DNA of 5,728 nt from assembly GCA_964392615.1 (NCBI GenBank), contig CAYMRB010000548.1, positions 1-5,728 of the forward strand, read 5' to 3'. A program made the translations under genes and the position numbers. The notes below the pieces were generated by a model. The model saw nothing but the letters and a program-made list of their open reading frames with translations, ran no database searches and was not told where the DNA came from. Shown here one piece after another: positions 1-5,618 of the stretch. The DNA comes from CAYMRB01 sp964392615 (GTDB lineage: Bacteria; Planctomycetota; UBA8108). The first letter of the stretch is position 1. Every line of letters starts with the position of its first letter.

Positions 1-412
1 CCCCGTCGCCGCGGTAGGGTACGAGCGGAAACTCGACGCGCACGACGAGGGCCGTTCCCGCCTGCTGGCTCGCGACCTCGACGATCAACGCCAGGAGGCC
101 GTCGGCGCTGATCGGCTTCGGGACGAACGGAAGCGCGCCCAGCTCGCTGCGGCGCGTCGCGTCATTTTCGCGCGCCGACATGACGACGGCGCGCAGCTCG
201 GGGTCGTGCTCCTGCAACCGACGGGCGACCTCCGGACCGTCCAGCACGGGCATGTCGTAGTCGACGAGCGCGATGTTGAACCGGAAGAGCTCGAGCAGCC
301 ACTGGGCGTCATCGAGACTCGAGGCAAAGTAAGCCTCGTGTCCACTGGAGTTTAGGAGGTCAGCGAGGCTCTCGCCGTGGGGCTTGTCGTCGTCGATGAT
401 CAGGAGGCGCAA
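1..412 (-). CDS. Response regulator with N-terminal receiver (REC) domain, 3' part beyond the window
   Basis: This is the first 137 residues of a two-component response regulator; the C-terminal part lies beyond position 1. Residues 1-115 form a full receiver domain: acidic pocket D7-D8-D9, phospho-acceptor D51 in the VDYDMP motif followed by LDG (57-59), switch residue S79 in VVMSA, and K99 in the VPKP motif. All residues needed for phosphorylation are present, so it should accept phosphate from a histidine kinase, which is not in this window. Residues 116-137 (starting QQAGTALVVRVEF) are not receiver sequence and may be a linker or the start of a second domain I cannot identify, so output (DNA binding, enzyme or stand-alone REC) is unknown. 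I chose the TTG at 412-410 because GGAGGG lies 6 nt upstream and the core beta-1 strand (RLLIIDDD) begins immediately after it. It is divergent from glgP, which may or may not be a target. Confidence 0.9.
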   Translation of the reverse strand, partial: MRLLIIDDDKPHGESLADLLNSSGHEAYFASSLDDAQWLLELFRFNIALVDYDMPVLDGPEVARRLQEHDPELRAVVMSARENDATRRSELGALPFVPKPISADGLLALIVEVASQQAGTALVVRVEFPLVPYRGDG

Positions 413-418
413 CGGAGT

Positions 419-424
419 CCCTCC
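419..424 (-). promoter_or_regulatory. Ribosome binding site for the response regulator
   Basis: Read on the minus strand this is GGAGGG, a near-perfect Shine-Dalgarno sequence, 6 nt before the TTG at 412. It decides the non-ATG start; no ATG lies in frame between here and the -10 element. Confidence 0.75.
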
Positions 425-456
425 GCACTTCCGGGAGTCCGGACGATGTCGAGGAA

Positions 457-462
457 AGTATA
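457..462 (-). promoter_or_regulatory. -10 element of a probable promoter for the response regulator
   Basis: TATACT on the minus strand matches the housekeeping sigma-70 -10 consensus at five of six positions. It ends 44 nt before the TTG start, giving a predicted leader of roughly 35-40 nt that contains the Shine-Dalgarno site. I find no good -35 hexamer at 16-18 nt upstream, so the call rests on the -10 element and its position. Confidence 0.5.
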
Positions 463-501
463 GCACAGCGCGCGGCGGCGGTCGGCGGTCATGGCCGTCG
501 C

Positions 502-545
502 AGCGGCTCGTTCTCGGCCGCTCTGGGGGTATCGGACGGGCGGCC
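502..545. repeat. Overlapping short inverted repeats
   Basis: AGCGGC (502-507) is the inverse complement of GCCGCT (517-522), with a 9-nt loop. GGCCGC (516-521) is the inverse complement of GCGGCC (540-545), with an 18-nt loop. The two pairings share bases 517-521 and are mutually exclusive. They lie upstream of the predicted glgP -10 elements, so they would be DNA sites rather than part of that mRNA. Six-base arms are common by chance in GC-rich DNA, so the significance is doubtful. Confidence 0.3.
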
Positions 546-573
546 AAAAGGCTTGTGTTTCCCTCGCCGATAA
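546..573 (+). promoter_or_regulatory. Sigma-28 (FliA)-like promoter sequence upstream of glgP
   Basis: GCCGATAA at 566-573 is an exact match to the known sigma-28 -10 consensus. AAAAGGCT at 546-553 matches five of eight positions of the -35 consensus TAAAGTTT, including the core AAAG. The spacer is 12 nt against the usual 11. A transcript from here would start near 580 and lead into glgP. No flagellar gene is visible, so this is a sequence match only. Confidence 0.3.
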
Positions 574-606
574 ACCGAAGAAGGAGTACGCGAGAAGCCC
601 ATCGCG

Positions 607-612
607 TATACT
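607..612 (+). promoter_or_regulatory. -10 element of a probable promoter for glgP
   Basis: TATACT lies 41 nt upstream of the glgP TTG. The predicted transcription start is near 619, leaving a leader of about 35 nt that includes the ribosome binding site. No convincing -35 hexamer is seen around 584-590. Confidence 0.5.
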
Positions 613-641
613 GCAGCGTTCGTCCGAGTCAGAGAACACAC

Positions 642-646
642 GAGGA
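642..646 (+). promoter_or_regulatory. Ribosome binding site for glgP
   Basis: GAGGA ends 7 nt before the TTG at 654. It selects this start over the longer open frame reaching back to 384, and it places the first residues (MIQKFTVVP) where DUF3417-type phosphorylases normally begin. Confidence 0.65.
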
Positions 647-653
647 TCGTCAG

Positions 654-3266
654 TTGATTCAGAAGTTTACGGTCGTTCCACGGATCACGGAGAGGCTGAG
701 GCCTCTGCAGGCGATTGCCCGCAACCTCTGGTGGAGCTGGAATCGCAACGCGGTCGCGCTCTTCCGGCGCATCGACCTCGATCTGTGGGAGCGCTGCGGC
801 CACAATCCCGTCGAGCTGCTCGGCATCCTTCATCCGCAGCGCCTGCGCACGCTCGAAGAGGACGAGGCGTTCCTCGCTCACATGGACTCCGTCCACGCGG
901 AGCTCGAGAACTACCTGTCGCGTGGCACGTGGTACTCCCGCGTCTACGAGGGGAAGCTCGATATCCGCATCGCGTACTTCTCGGCGGAGTTCGGCATCCA
1001 CGAGTGCCTGCCGCTCTACTCCGGCGGCCTCGGCGGCCTGGCGGGCGATCACGTCAAGTCGGCGGCCGAGCTCGGTTTGCCGCTCGTCGGCGTCGGCCTC
1101 GCGTACCAGAACGGCTACTACCGGCAGTTCCTGAACTCCGACGGCTGGCAGCAGGAGAAGTACCCGGAGAACGACTTCTACAATATGCCGCTGACGCTCG
1201 TCCGCGAGGCGGACGGCAGCGAGGTCATGGTGTCGGTGGCGCTGCCGGGGCGCGACGTCTGGGCGCGCGTCTGGCGGTTGGACGTCGGCCGCGTGTCGCT
1301 GTTCCTGCTCGACAGCAACCTGCCGGTCAACGATCCGCACGATCGCGAGATCACCTCGCGGCTCTACGGCGGCGACCTCGACATGCGCGTGCGCCAGGAG
1401 ATCCTCCTCGGCATCGGCGGCATGCGAGTCCTGGCGCGTGTCGGCTTGAGCCCGACCGTGTGCCACATGAACGAGGGGCACTCCGCGTTCCTCGCGCTCG
1501 AGCGCATCCGTGTGCTCATGCGCGAGAAGGACCTCTCGTTCGAGGAGGCCCGCGAGGCCGTCCGTTCGTCGTGCGTCTTCACGACGCACACGCCGGTGCC
1601 AGCCGGAAACGACCGATTCCCGCCCGACATGATGCGCGAGTACTTCCGCGCGTACGTTCGGGACGTCGGCCTGGGGATGGACGAGTTCCTCGGCCTCGGG
1701 CGCGAGGATCCCGCCGACCCGCGCGAGGAGTTCTGCATGACGGTGTTGGCGCTCCGCATGGCCTCGCACGCCAACGGCGTCAGCAAGCTGCATGGCGAGG
1801 TGTCGCGCGGCATGTGGAAGCGGATCTGGCCCGGCGTTCCCGAGCGCGAGATCCCGATCGCCCACGTGACGAACGGCGTTCACGCGCTGACGTGGCTCTC
1901 CGACGAGCTCCACCGGCTATACGAGCGGTACCTCGGACCGCAGTGGCTCGATGACCCGGTCAACCGCGGCATCTGGCACCGTGTGCGCGAGATCCCCGAC
2001 AACGAGCTCTGGCGCGCGAAGGAGCGCCTGCGCGAGTCTCTCGTCAGTTTCGTGCGCGGTCGTATCAAGCGTCAGCTGCGCCGCCAGGGCACGGATGCGT
2101 CGAAGCTCGCCGTGGCCGACGAGATCCTCGACCCCGAGGTGCTGACGATCGGCTTCGCGCGACGGTTCGCGACGTACAAGCGCGCCTACCTCGTGTTGCG
2201 CGACATCGAACGGTTGAAGCGGCTGCTGCTCGATCGCGAGCGACCCGTGCAGCTCGTGATGGCCGGCAAGGCGCACCCGCAGGACCATCCGGGCAAGGAG
2301 ATCATCCGCCAGATCGCGCAGCTCGCGCGTGGCGACGACTTCCATCACCGGATCGTTTTCCTCGAGGACTATGACTTCGAGGTCGCCCGCGTGCTCGTGC
2401 AGGGCTGCGACGTGTGGCTCAACACGCCGCGTCGTCCGATGGAGGCGAGCGGTACGAGCGGCATGAAGGCGTCGATGAACGGCAGCCTGAACGTCAGCAT
2501 CCTCGACGGTTGGTGGTGCGAGGCGTTCGCCGGCGAGAACGGCTGGGCGCTCGGAACGGGCGAGCTGTACCCCGACAGCGAGCATCAGGACGAGCTCGAA
2601 TCGCGCATTCTGTACGATCTCCTCGAGAAGGAGGTCGTGCCGACGTTCTATCGGCGCGGGCCGGATGATCTGCCGCGCGAGTGGATCGCGCGCATGAAGG
2701 AGTCGCTGTCGACGATCTGCCCGTTCTTCAATACGAACCGCATGGTGGCGGAGTACGCCGAGCGCTTCTACCTGCCGGCGGCGATCAACTCGAGCATGCT
2801 GGTGCGGGAGGACTTCAGCGCCGCGCGCGCGCTTGCCGCGTGGAAGGAGTTCGTCACCCGGCACTGGAGCGAGGTCGAGATCGTGTCCGTGGCGGCCGAG
2901 TCGAGCCGCGAGCTCGACGTCGGCAGCGAGCTGCCGCTGACGGTGCGCATCGCGATCGGCCCGTTCCGAGAGGAGGAGGTCGCGGTCGAGGTGCTGCACG
3001 GCAGGCTCGACACCGAGGAGCAGATCGATTCCGGCGAGGCGCTGCCGCTGCACTTCCTGCGTCGCGAGGGCGATCACGCGTTGTTCCAGGGCGCGATCCC
3101 GTGCCGCGAGGCAGGCCGCCACGGTTTCGCCGTTCGCGTGCTGCCGTTCCGCCGGGAGCTCTCGAGCAAGTTCGAGTCGGGGCAGATCACGTGGTTCGAC
3201 GGCAACGGAGAGCCGCACCTGCCGGAGGACGAACCGGTGAAGGAGAAGGTGCTGGCCGACGAGTAG
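654..3266 (+). CDS. glgP: Alpha-glucan (glycogen/maltodextrin) phosphorylase, DUF3417-containing GT35 class
   Basis: This enzyme cleaves alpha-1,4-glucan with phosphate to release glucose-1-phosphate, in cytoplasmic storage-glucan breakdown. From the TTG at 654 it is 870 residues, a usual length for this class. Residues about 3-105 are the DUF3417 N-terminal domain (LWWSWN, GHNPVELLG). The GT35 core follows: YFSAEFG from Y108, the glycine-rich SGGLGGLAGDH at 123-133, MNEGHS at 272-277, TTHTPVPAGND from 310, and RRFATYKR at 503-510, whose R504 and K509 correspond to rabbit R569 and K574 that bind phosphate and PLP. The PLP-binding lysine is K605 in EASGTSGMK (597-605), followed by the DGWW signature of this class. 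About 100 C-terminal residues form a beta-rich extension typical of the class. No frameshift or missing catalytic residue is seen. It is divergent from a response regulator and has its own terminator, so it is probably monocistronic. Assignment to the family is very secure; the preferred glucan chain length cannot be told. Confidence 0.95.
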   Translation: MIQKFTVVPRITERLRPLQAIARNLWWSWNRNAVALFRRIDLDLWERCGHNPVELLGILHPQRLRTLEEDEAFLAHMDSVHAELENYLSRGTWYSRVYEGKLDIRIAYFSAEFGIHECLPLYSGGLGGLAGDHVKSAAELGLPLVGVGLAYQNGYYRQFLNSDGWQQEKYPENDFYNMPLTLVREADGSEVMVSVALPGRDVWARVWRLDVGRVSLFLLDSNLPVNDPHDREITSRLYGGDLDMRVRQEILLGIGGMRVLARVGLSPTVCHMNEGHSAFLALERIRVLMREKDLSFEEAREAVRSSCVFTTHTPVPAGNDRFPPDMMREYFRAYVRDVGLGMDEFLGLGREDPADPREEFCMTVLALRMASHANGVSKLHGEVSRGMWKRIWPGVPEREIPIAHVTNGVHALTWLSDELHRLYERYLGPQWLDDPVNRGIWHRVREIPDNELWRAKERLRESLVSFVRGRIKRQLRRQGTDASKLAVADEILDPEVLTIGFARRFATYKRAYLVLRDIERLKRLLLDRERPVQLVMAGKAHPQDHPGKEIIRQIAQLARGDDFHHRIVFLEDYDFEVARVLVQGCDVWLNTPRRPMEASGTSGMKASMNGSLNVSILDGWWCEAFAGENGWALGTGELYPDSEHQDELESRILYDLLEKEVVPTFYRRGPDDLPREWIARMKESLSTICPFFNTNRMVAEYAERFYLPAAINSSMLVREDFSAARALAAWKEFVTRHWSEVEIVSVAAESSRELDVGSELPLTVRIAIGPFREEEVAVEVLHGRLDTEEQIDSGEALPLHFLRREGDHALFQGAIPCREAGRHGFAVRVLPFRRELSSKFESGQITWFDGNGEPHLPEDEPVKEKVLADE

Positions 3267-3288
3267 TCGGTCAACGAGCCTTCGAGAG

Positions 3289-3334
3289 CGAAACAGCCCC
3301 GCGGGTCATGGACCTGCGGGGCCGTTTCGTTTCT
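3289..3334 (+). terminator. Strong intrinsic terminator after glgP, possibly bidirectional
   Basis: A hairpin pairs 3289-3307 with 3311-3329: six pairs, one A/C mismatch (3295/3323), then twelve pairs including one G-T wobble, closing on an ATG triloop. The GAAAC/GTTTC outer arms supply T-rich DNA after the stem on the plus strand (TTTCGTTTCT at 3325-3334). It starts 22 nt after the glgP stop. On the minus strand the T-rich tail is shorter, so reverse activity is less certain. Confidence 0.85.
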
Positions 3335-3383
3335 GCGGCGCGCACGGACAAGGACGGTCTTTCCGCCGCCGCCGGCGCTGGCG

Positions 3384-3389
3384 TACACT
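3384..3389 (+). promoter_or_regulatory. -10 element of a probable promoter for the oxidoreductase-mutM unit
   Basis: TACACT within GCGTACACTG closely resembles the glgP context GCGTATACTG. It ends 41 nt before the oxidoreductase ATG, the same distance as at glgP, and sits between the terminator and the gene. No clear -35 is visible. Confidence 0.45.
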
Positions 3390-3417
3390 GAATCGGCCCA
3401 GTGAGTTTCTCCCCAAC

Positions 3418-3421
3418 GGAG
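3418..3421 (+). promoter_or_regulatory. Ribosome binding site for the Gfo/Idh/MocA oxidoreductase
   Basis: GGAG lies 9 nt before the ATG at 3431. It favours that ATG over the in-frame GTG at 3401, which has no Shine-Dalgarno sequence and would put ten extra residues before the Tat signal. Confidence 0.6.
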
Positions 3422-3430
3422 TGCCCCCCG

Positions 3431-4732
3431 ATGCCGAACGCCCAGCGTCCCACCCGTCGCCGCTTCCTCGCGTCGTCTGCTGCCGTCGCCAGCGGCCTCG
3501 CGATGCCGTCGCTTCTGTCCCGCGCGGTCTCCGCGAGCCCGAACGAGCGACTGACGGTCGGCCATGTCGGCATCGGCGGGCGCGGCGGCAGTCTGCTCGG
3601 CATGACGCTCGGGAATCAGGGGATCGACGTGGCTGCGGTCTGCGATGTCGACCGCAATCACCTGACGCGCGCTCGGAAGCGCGTCGGCCGAGATGCGCTC
3701 GCGACCGGCGACTACCGCAAGGTGATCGAGCGGAAGGACGTCGACGGCATCGTCGTCGCGACGCCGGACCATTGGCACGCTGGGGTCACGATCGCGTCGT
3801 GCGCGGCCGGCAAACACGTCTACTGCGAGAAGCCGCTGTGCCACAACATCGTCGAGGGGCGTGCGATGGTCGACCCGGCGCCGCCCCACGCCCCCGTCGT
3901 GCAGGTCGGGATGCACCATCGCTCGGCGGGGTACGTTCACCACATCGCGCGCATCGTCCGGGGTGGTCGCATCGGCAAGGTGCACGCGGTGAAGAATTGG
4001 ATGTGGGGCAACAAGATCGAGAAGCGCACGCCGCCGCGCAAGCCGCCGGCCGAGCTCGACTACGATTTCTGGCTCGGCCCCGCGCCGGAGAAGCCGTATC
4101 ACCCGTCGCGCGTCCACTTCAACTTCCGTTGGTGTGACGACTACGCGGGCGGCTTCATGACCGATTGGGGCGTCCACATGTTCAACGTGATCACGTTCGC
4201 GATGGACGTCGACCACAAAGGACCGAAGTCGGTCGAGGCGAAGGCGACGTTCGCCGAGGACAACATCTACGACTTCCCCGTCACGATGGACGCGCGTTGG
4301 GAGTTCGAGGAGCCCGATTTCACGCTGACGTGGACGCAGCCGGAAGCCGGCGGCGACGTCTTGCCCGGACAGAAGTACGGCATGACGTTCTACGGCGAGG
4401 CCGGCGAGCTGCGCACCGGCTTCGGAAACGGTCTGTGCAAGTACTTCGAGAACGGCAAGGAAGCGCCGCTGCCTCGCGAGGGAAAGCCGGTCGAGCTTCC
4501 GTCGAGCCCCGGCCACATGCAGAACTGGGTCGACTCGATAAGGAAGCACGAGCTGCCGATCGCCGACGTCGAGATCGGGCACCGCACGACGGCGCTCTGC
4601 ATTCTCGGCAACGTCGCGATGCGCGCCGGTCGCAAGCTCGCGTGGGACTGGCGGCGCGAGCGTTGCGTCGGCGACGCGGCGGCGGATGCGCTGCTCGGTC
4701 GCGAGGTCCGCAAGCACGCGTACGGCGTGTGA
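3431..4732 (+). CDS. Tat-exported Gfo/Idh/MocA family oxidoreductase
   Basis: This is a predicted NAD(P)-dependent oxidoreductase of the glucose-fructose oxidoreductase/inositol dehydrogenase family, 433 residues long. The N-terminus is a twin-arginine signal: TRRRFLA at 8-14, a hydrophobic stretch to about 29, and a likely cleavage site after AVSA (35), so it should be exported folded, with cofactor, to the periplasm. The Rossmann domain (about 41-160) has GxGxxG at 47-52 (GIGGRG), an acidic D72 at the end of beta-2 (VCDVD) that favours NAD, TPDHWHA at 111-117, and the family EKP motif with catalytic K134. The C-terminal alpha/beta domain (about 170-400) carries DWGVH at 245-249, corresponding to the family's DxGxH-type active-site motif, with H249 the likely catalytic histidine. 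A run of four prolines at 149-155 is unusual. Substrate cannot be inferred beyond a sugar or polyol. It probably heads a transcription unit with mutM 19 nt downstream; a sugar kinase lies just beyond on the other strand. Confidence 0.92.
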   Translation: MPNAQRPTRRRFLASSAAVASGLAMPSLLSRAVSASPNERLTVGHVGIGGRGGSLLGMTLGNQGIDVAAVCDVDRNHLTRARKRVGRDALATGDYRKVIERKDVDGIVVATPDHWHAGVTIASCAAGKHVYCEKPLCHNIVEGRAMVDPAPPHAPVVQVGMHHRSAGYVHHIARIVRGGRIGKVHAVKNWMWGNKIEKRTPPRKPPAELDYDFWLGPAPEKPYHPSRVHFNFRWCDDYAGGFMTDWGVHMFNVITFAMDVDHKGPKSVEAKATFAEDNIYDFPVTMDARWEFEEPDFTLTWTQPEAGGDVLPGQKYGMTFYGEAGELRTGFGNGLCKYFENGKEAPLPREGKPVELPSSPGHMQNWVDSIRKHELPIADVEIGHRTTALCILGNVAMRAGRKLAWDWRRERCVGDAAADALLGREVRKHAYGV

Positions 4733-4751
4733 TCCGCAGCGGAACCTCTCG

Positions 4752-5600
4752 ATGCCCGAACTACCGGAGGTGGAGACCGTACGGCGCGGTTTGAGCCCGG
4801 CGCTCGTCGGCCGTCGCATCGTCGCCGTGGACGTGAGAGACGCGCGCTTGCGCTATCCGGTCGATCGCCGGCGTCTCGCCGCGCGCGTCGTCGGACGCGA
4901 GGTCATCGCGATCGAGCGACGCGCGAAGTACTTGATCGCTCGACTGCGTCGGCCGTCGCACGCTGATGCGCGATCCGACACGTGCCTCGTCGTCCACCTC
5001 GGAATGACCGGCGGGCTCCGCGTGTTCGCTGACGGCGTGGCTGAAGAGCCCCATACGCACGTCGTGTTCGAGCTCGACGACGGTCGCGAGCTGCGTTTTC
5101 GCGACCCGCGGCGCTTCGGGCTCGTCGACGCGTTGCGAGCGTCGGATCTCGCGACGGATCGGCGATTCACCGGGCTTGGCGTCGAGCCGCTGTCGGACGA
5201 GTGCGACGGCGACGCGTTCTTCGAGCGCACGCGAGGGCGGCGCAAGCCGGTCAAGAACTGGCTCATGGATGCGTCGCAGGTCGTCGGCGTCGGCAACATC
5301 TACGCGTGCGAAGCGCTCTTTCGCGCCGGGGTGCATCCGCAGCGCGCCGTCGGCCGCATCGGCAAGCAGCGGTGGGGGAGACTGACCGCCGCCGTCCAGG
5401 AAGTGCTCCGCGACGCGATCGACGCGGGCGGTACGACGCTCAGCGACTTCCGCGACGCGCAGGGCGGCGAGGGCTACTTTCGCGTACAGCTCAGCGTGTA
5501 CGGCCGCGAGGGCGAGCCGTGCCCGCAGTGCGGCGAGACGGTCCGTCGCCGGGTGATGGCCGGGCGGTCGACGTACTATTGCTCGCGGTGTCAGAGGTGA
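4752..5600 (+). CDS. mutM: Formamidopyrimidine-DNA glycosylase (8-oxoguanine DNA glycosylase/AP lyase)
   Basis: MutM (Fpg) removes 8-oxoguanine and formamidopyrimidines from DNA in base excision repair and nicks the abasic site. The 282-residue protein is complete. The start MPELPEVETVRRG gives the catalytic N-terminal proline (P2) and E3; K59 in RRAKYL is the conserved lysine. M85 (HLGMTG), R120 and F122 (DPRRFG) correspond to the residues that fill the space left by the flipped base. The helix-two-turn-helix region includes VVGVGNIYA with N182. A C-terminal zinc finger has C257, C260, C277 and C280 (CX2C-X16-CX2C), with R272 in the AGRSTYYC loop. It is about ten residues longer than the usual 269-274, partly from a short insert near residues 65-75 before HLGM. 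The ATG is 19 nt after the oxidoreductase stop, with only a weak ribosome site (GGA, 4741-4743), consistent with co-transcription and perhaps coupled translation. The in-frame upstream frame to 4686 is rejected because P2 must follow the initiator Met. Confidence 0.97.
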   Translation: MPELPEVETVRRGLSPALVGRRIVAVDVRDARLRYPVDRRRLAARVVGREVIAIERRAKYLIARLRRPSHADARSDTCLVVHLGMTGGLRVFADGVAEEPHTHVVFELDDGRELRFRDPRRFGLVDALRASDLATDRRFTGLGVEPLSDECDGDAFFERTRGRRKPVKNWLMDASQVVGVGNIYACEALFRAGVHPQRAVGRIGKQRWGRLTAAVQEVLRDAIDAGGTTLSDFRDAQGGEGYFRVQLSVYGREGEPCPQCGETVRRRVMAGRSTYYCSRCQR

Positions 5601-5618
5601 GCGGCGTCGAGACTCGCG

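Larger units (their letters stand above)
413..653. other. Divergent intergenic region between the response regulator and glgP
   Basis: This 241-nt stretch separates two divergent TTG starts. It holds outward-facing TATACT elements at 457-462 (minus) and 607-612 (plus), a sigma-28-like sequence at 546-573, and G/C-rich inverted repeats between 483 and 545. An open frame in the glgP register extends back through it to 384, but that stretch has no resemblance to the phosphorylase family and overlaps the response regulator antisense, so I treat it as non-coding. Confidence 0.65.

Noticed and set aside
85..345. Minus-strand open frame starting MDTRLTLPRVSM
   Set aside because: Wrong frame: it overlaps the receiver-domain gene, whose own frame carries all conserved residues.
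384..653. Upstream extension of the glgP frame (90 residues starting at 384)
   Set aside because: The sequence is arginine- and serine-rich with no family resemblance, overlaps the response regulator antisense, and contains both probable promoters. The TTG at 654 has a Shine-Dalgarno site and fits family N-termini.
489..1913. Long minus-strand open frame opposite glgP (474 residues)
   Set aside because: Composition is rich in Arg, Ala, Val and His as expected for the antisense of a high-GC gene; there are no recognisable motifs and the plus strand encodes a clear enzyme.
1917..3218. Second long minus-strand open frame opposite glgP (433 residues)
   Set aside because: Same antisense artefact; it lies entirely opposite conserved phosphorylase sequence, including the PLP lysine region.
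3401..3430. GTG start giving ten extra residues on the oxidoreductase
   Set aside because: No Shine-Dalgarno sequence before it, and it lies close to the predicted transcription start; ATG 3431 has GGAG 9 nt upstream and puts the Tat motif at the usual position.
4686..4751. Upstream in-frame ATG for mutM overlapping the oxidoreductase end
   Set aside because: Catalysis in Fpg needs proline as the residue exposed after removal of the initiator Met, which only the ATG at 4752 provides.
3074..4819. Minus-strand open frame of 581 residues spanning the glgP end, the terminator, the oxidoreductase and the mutM start
   Set aside because: It crosses a strong terminator and three gene boundaries and has low-complexity Arg/Ala/Val composition; explained by GC bias.
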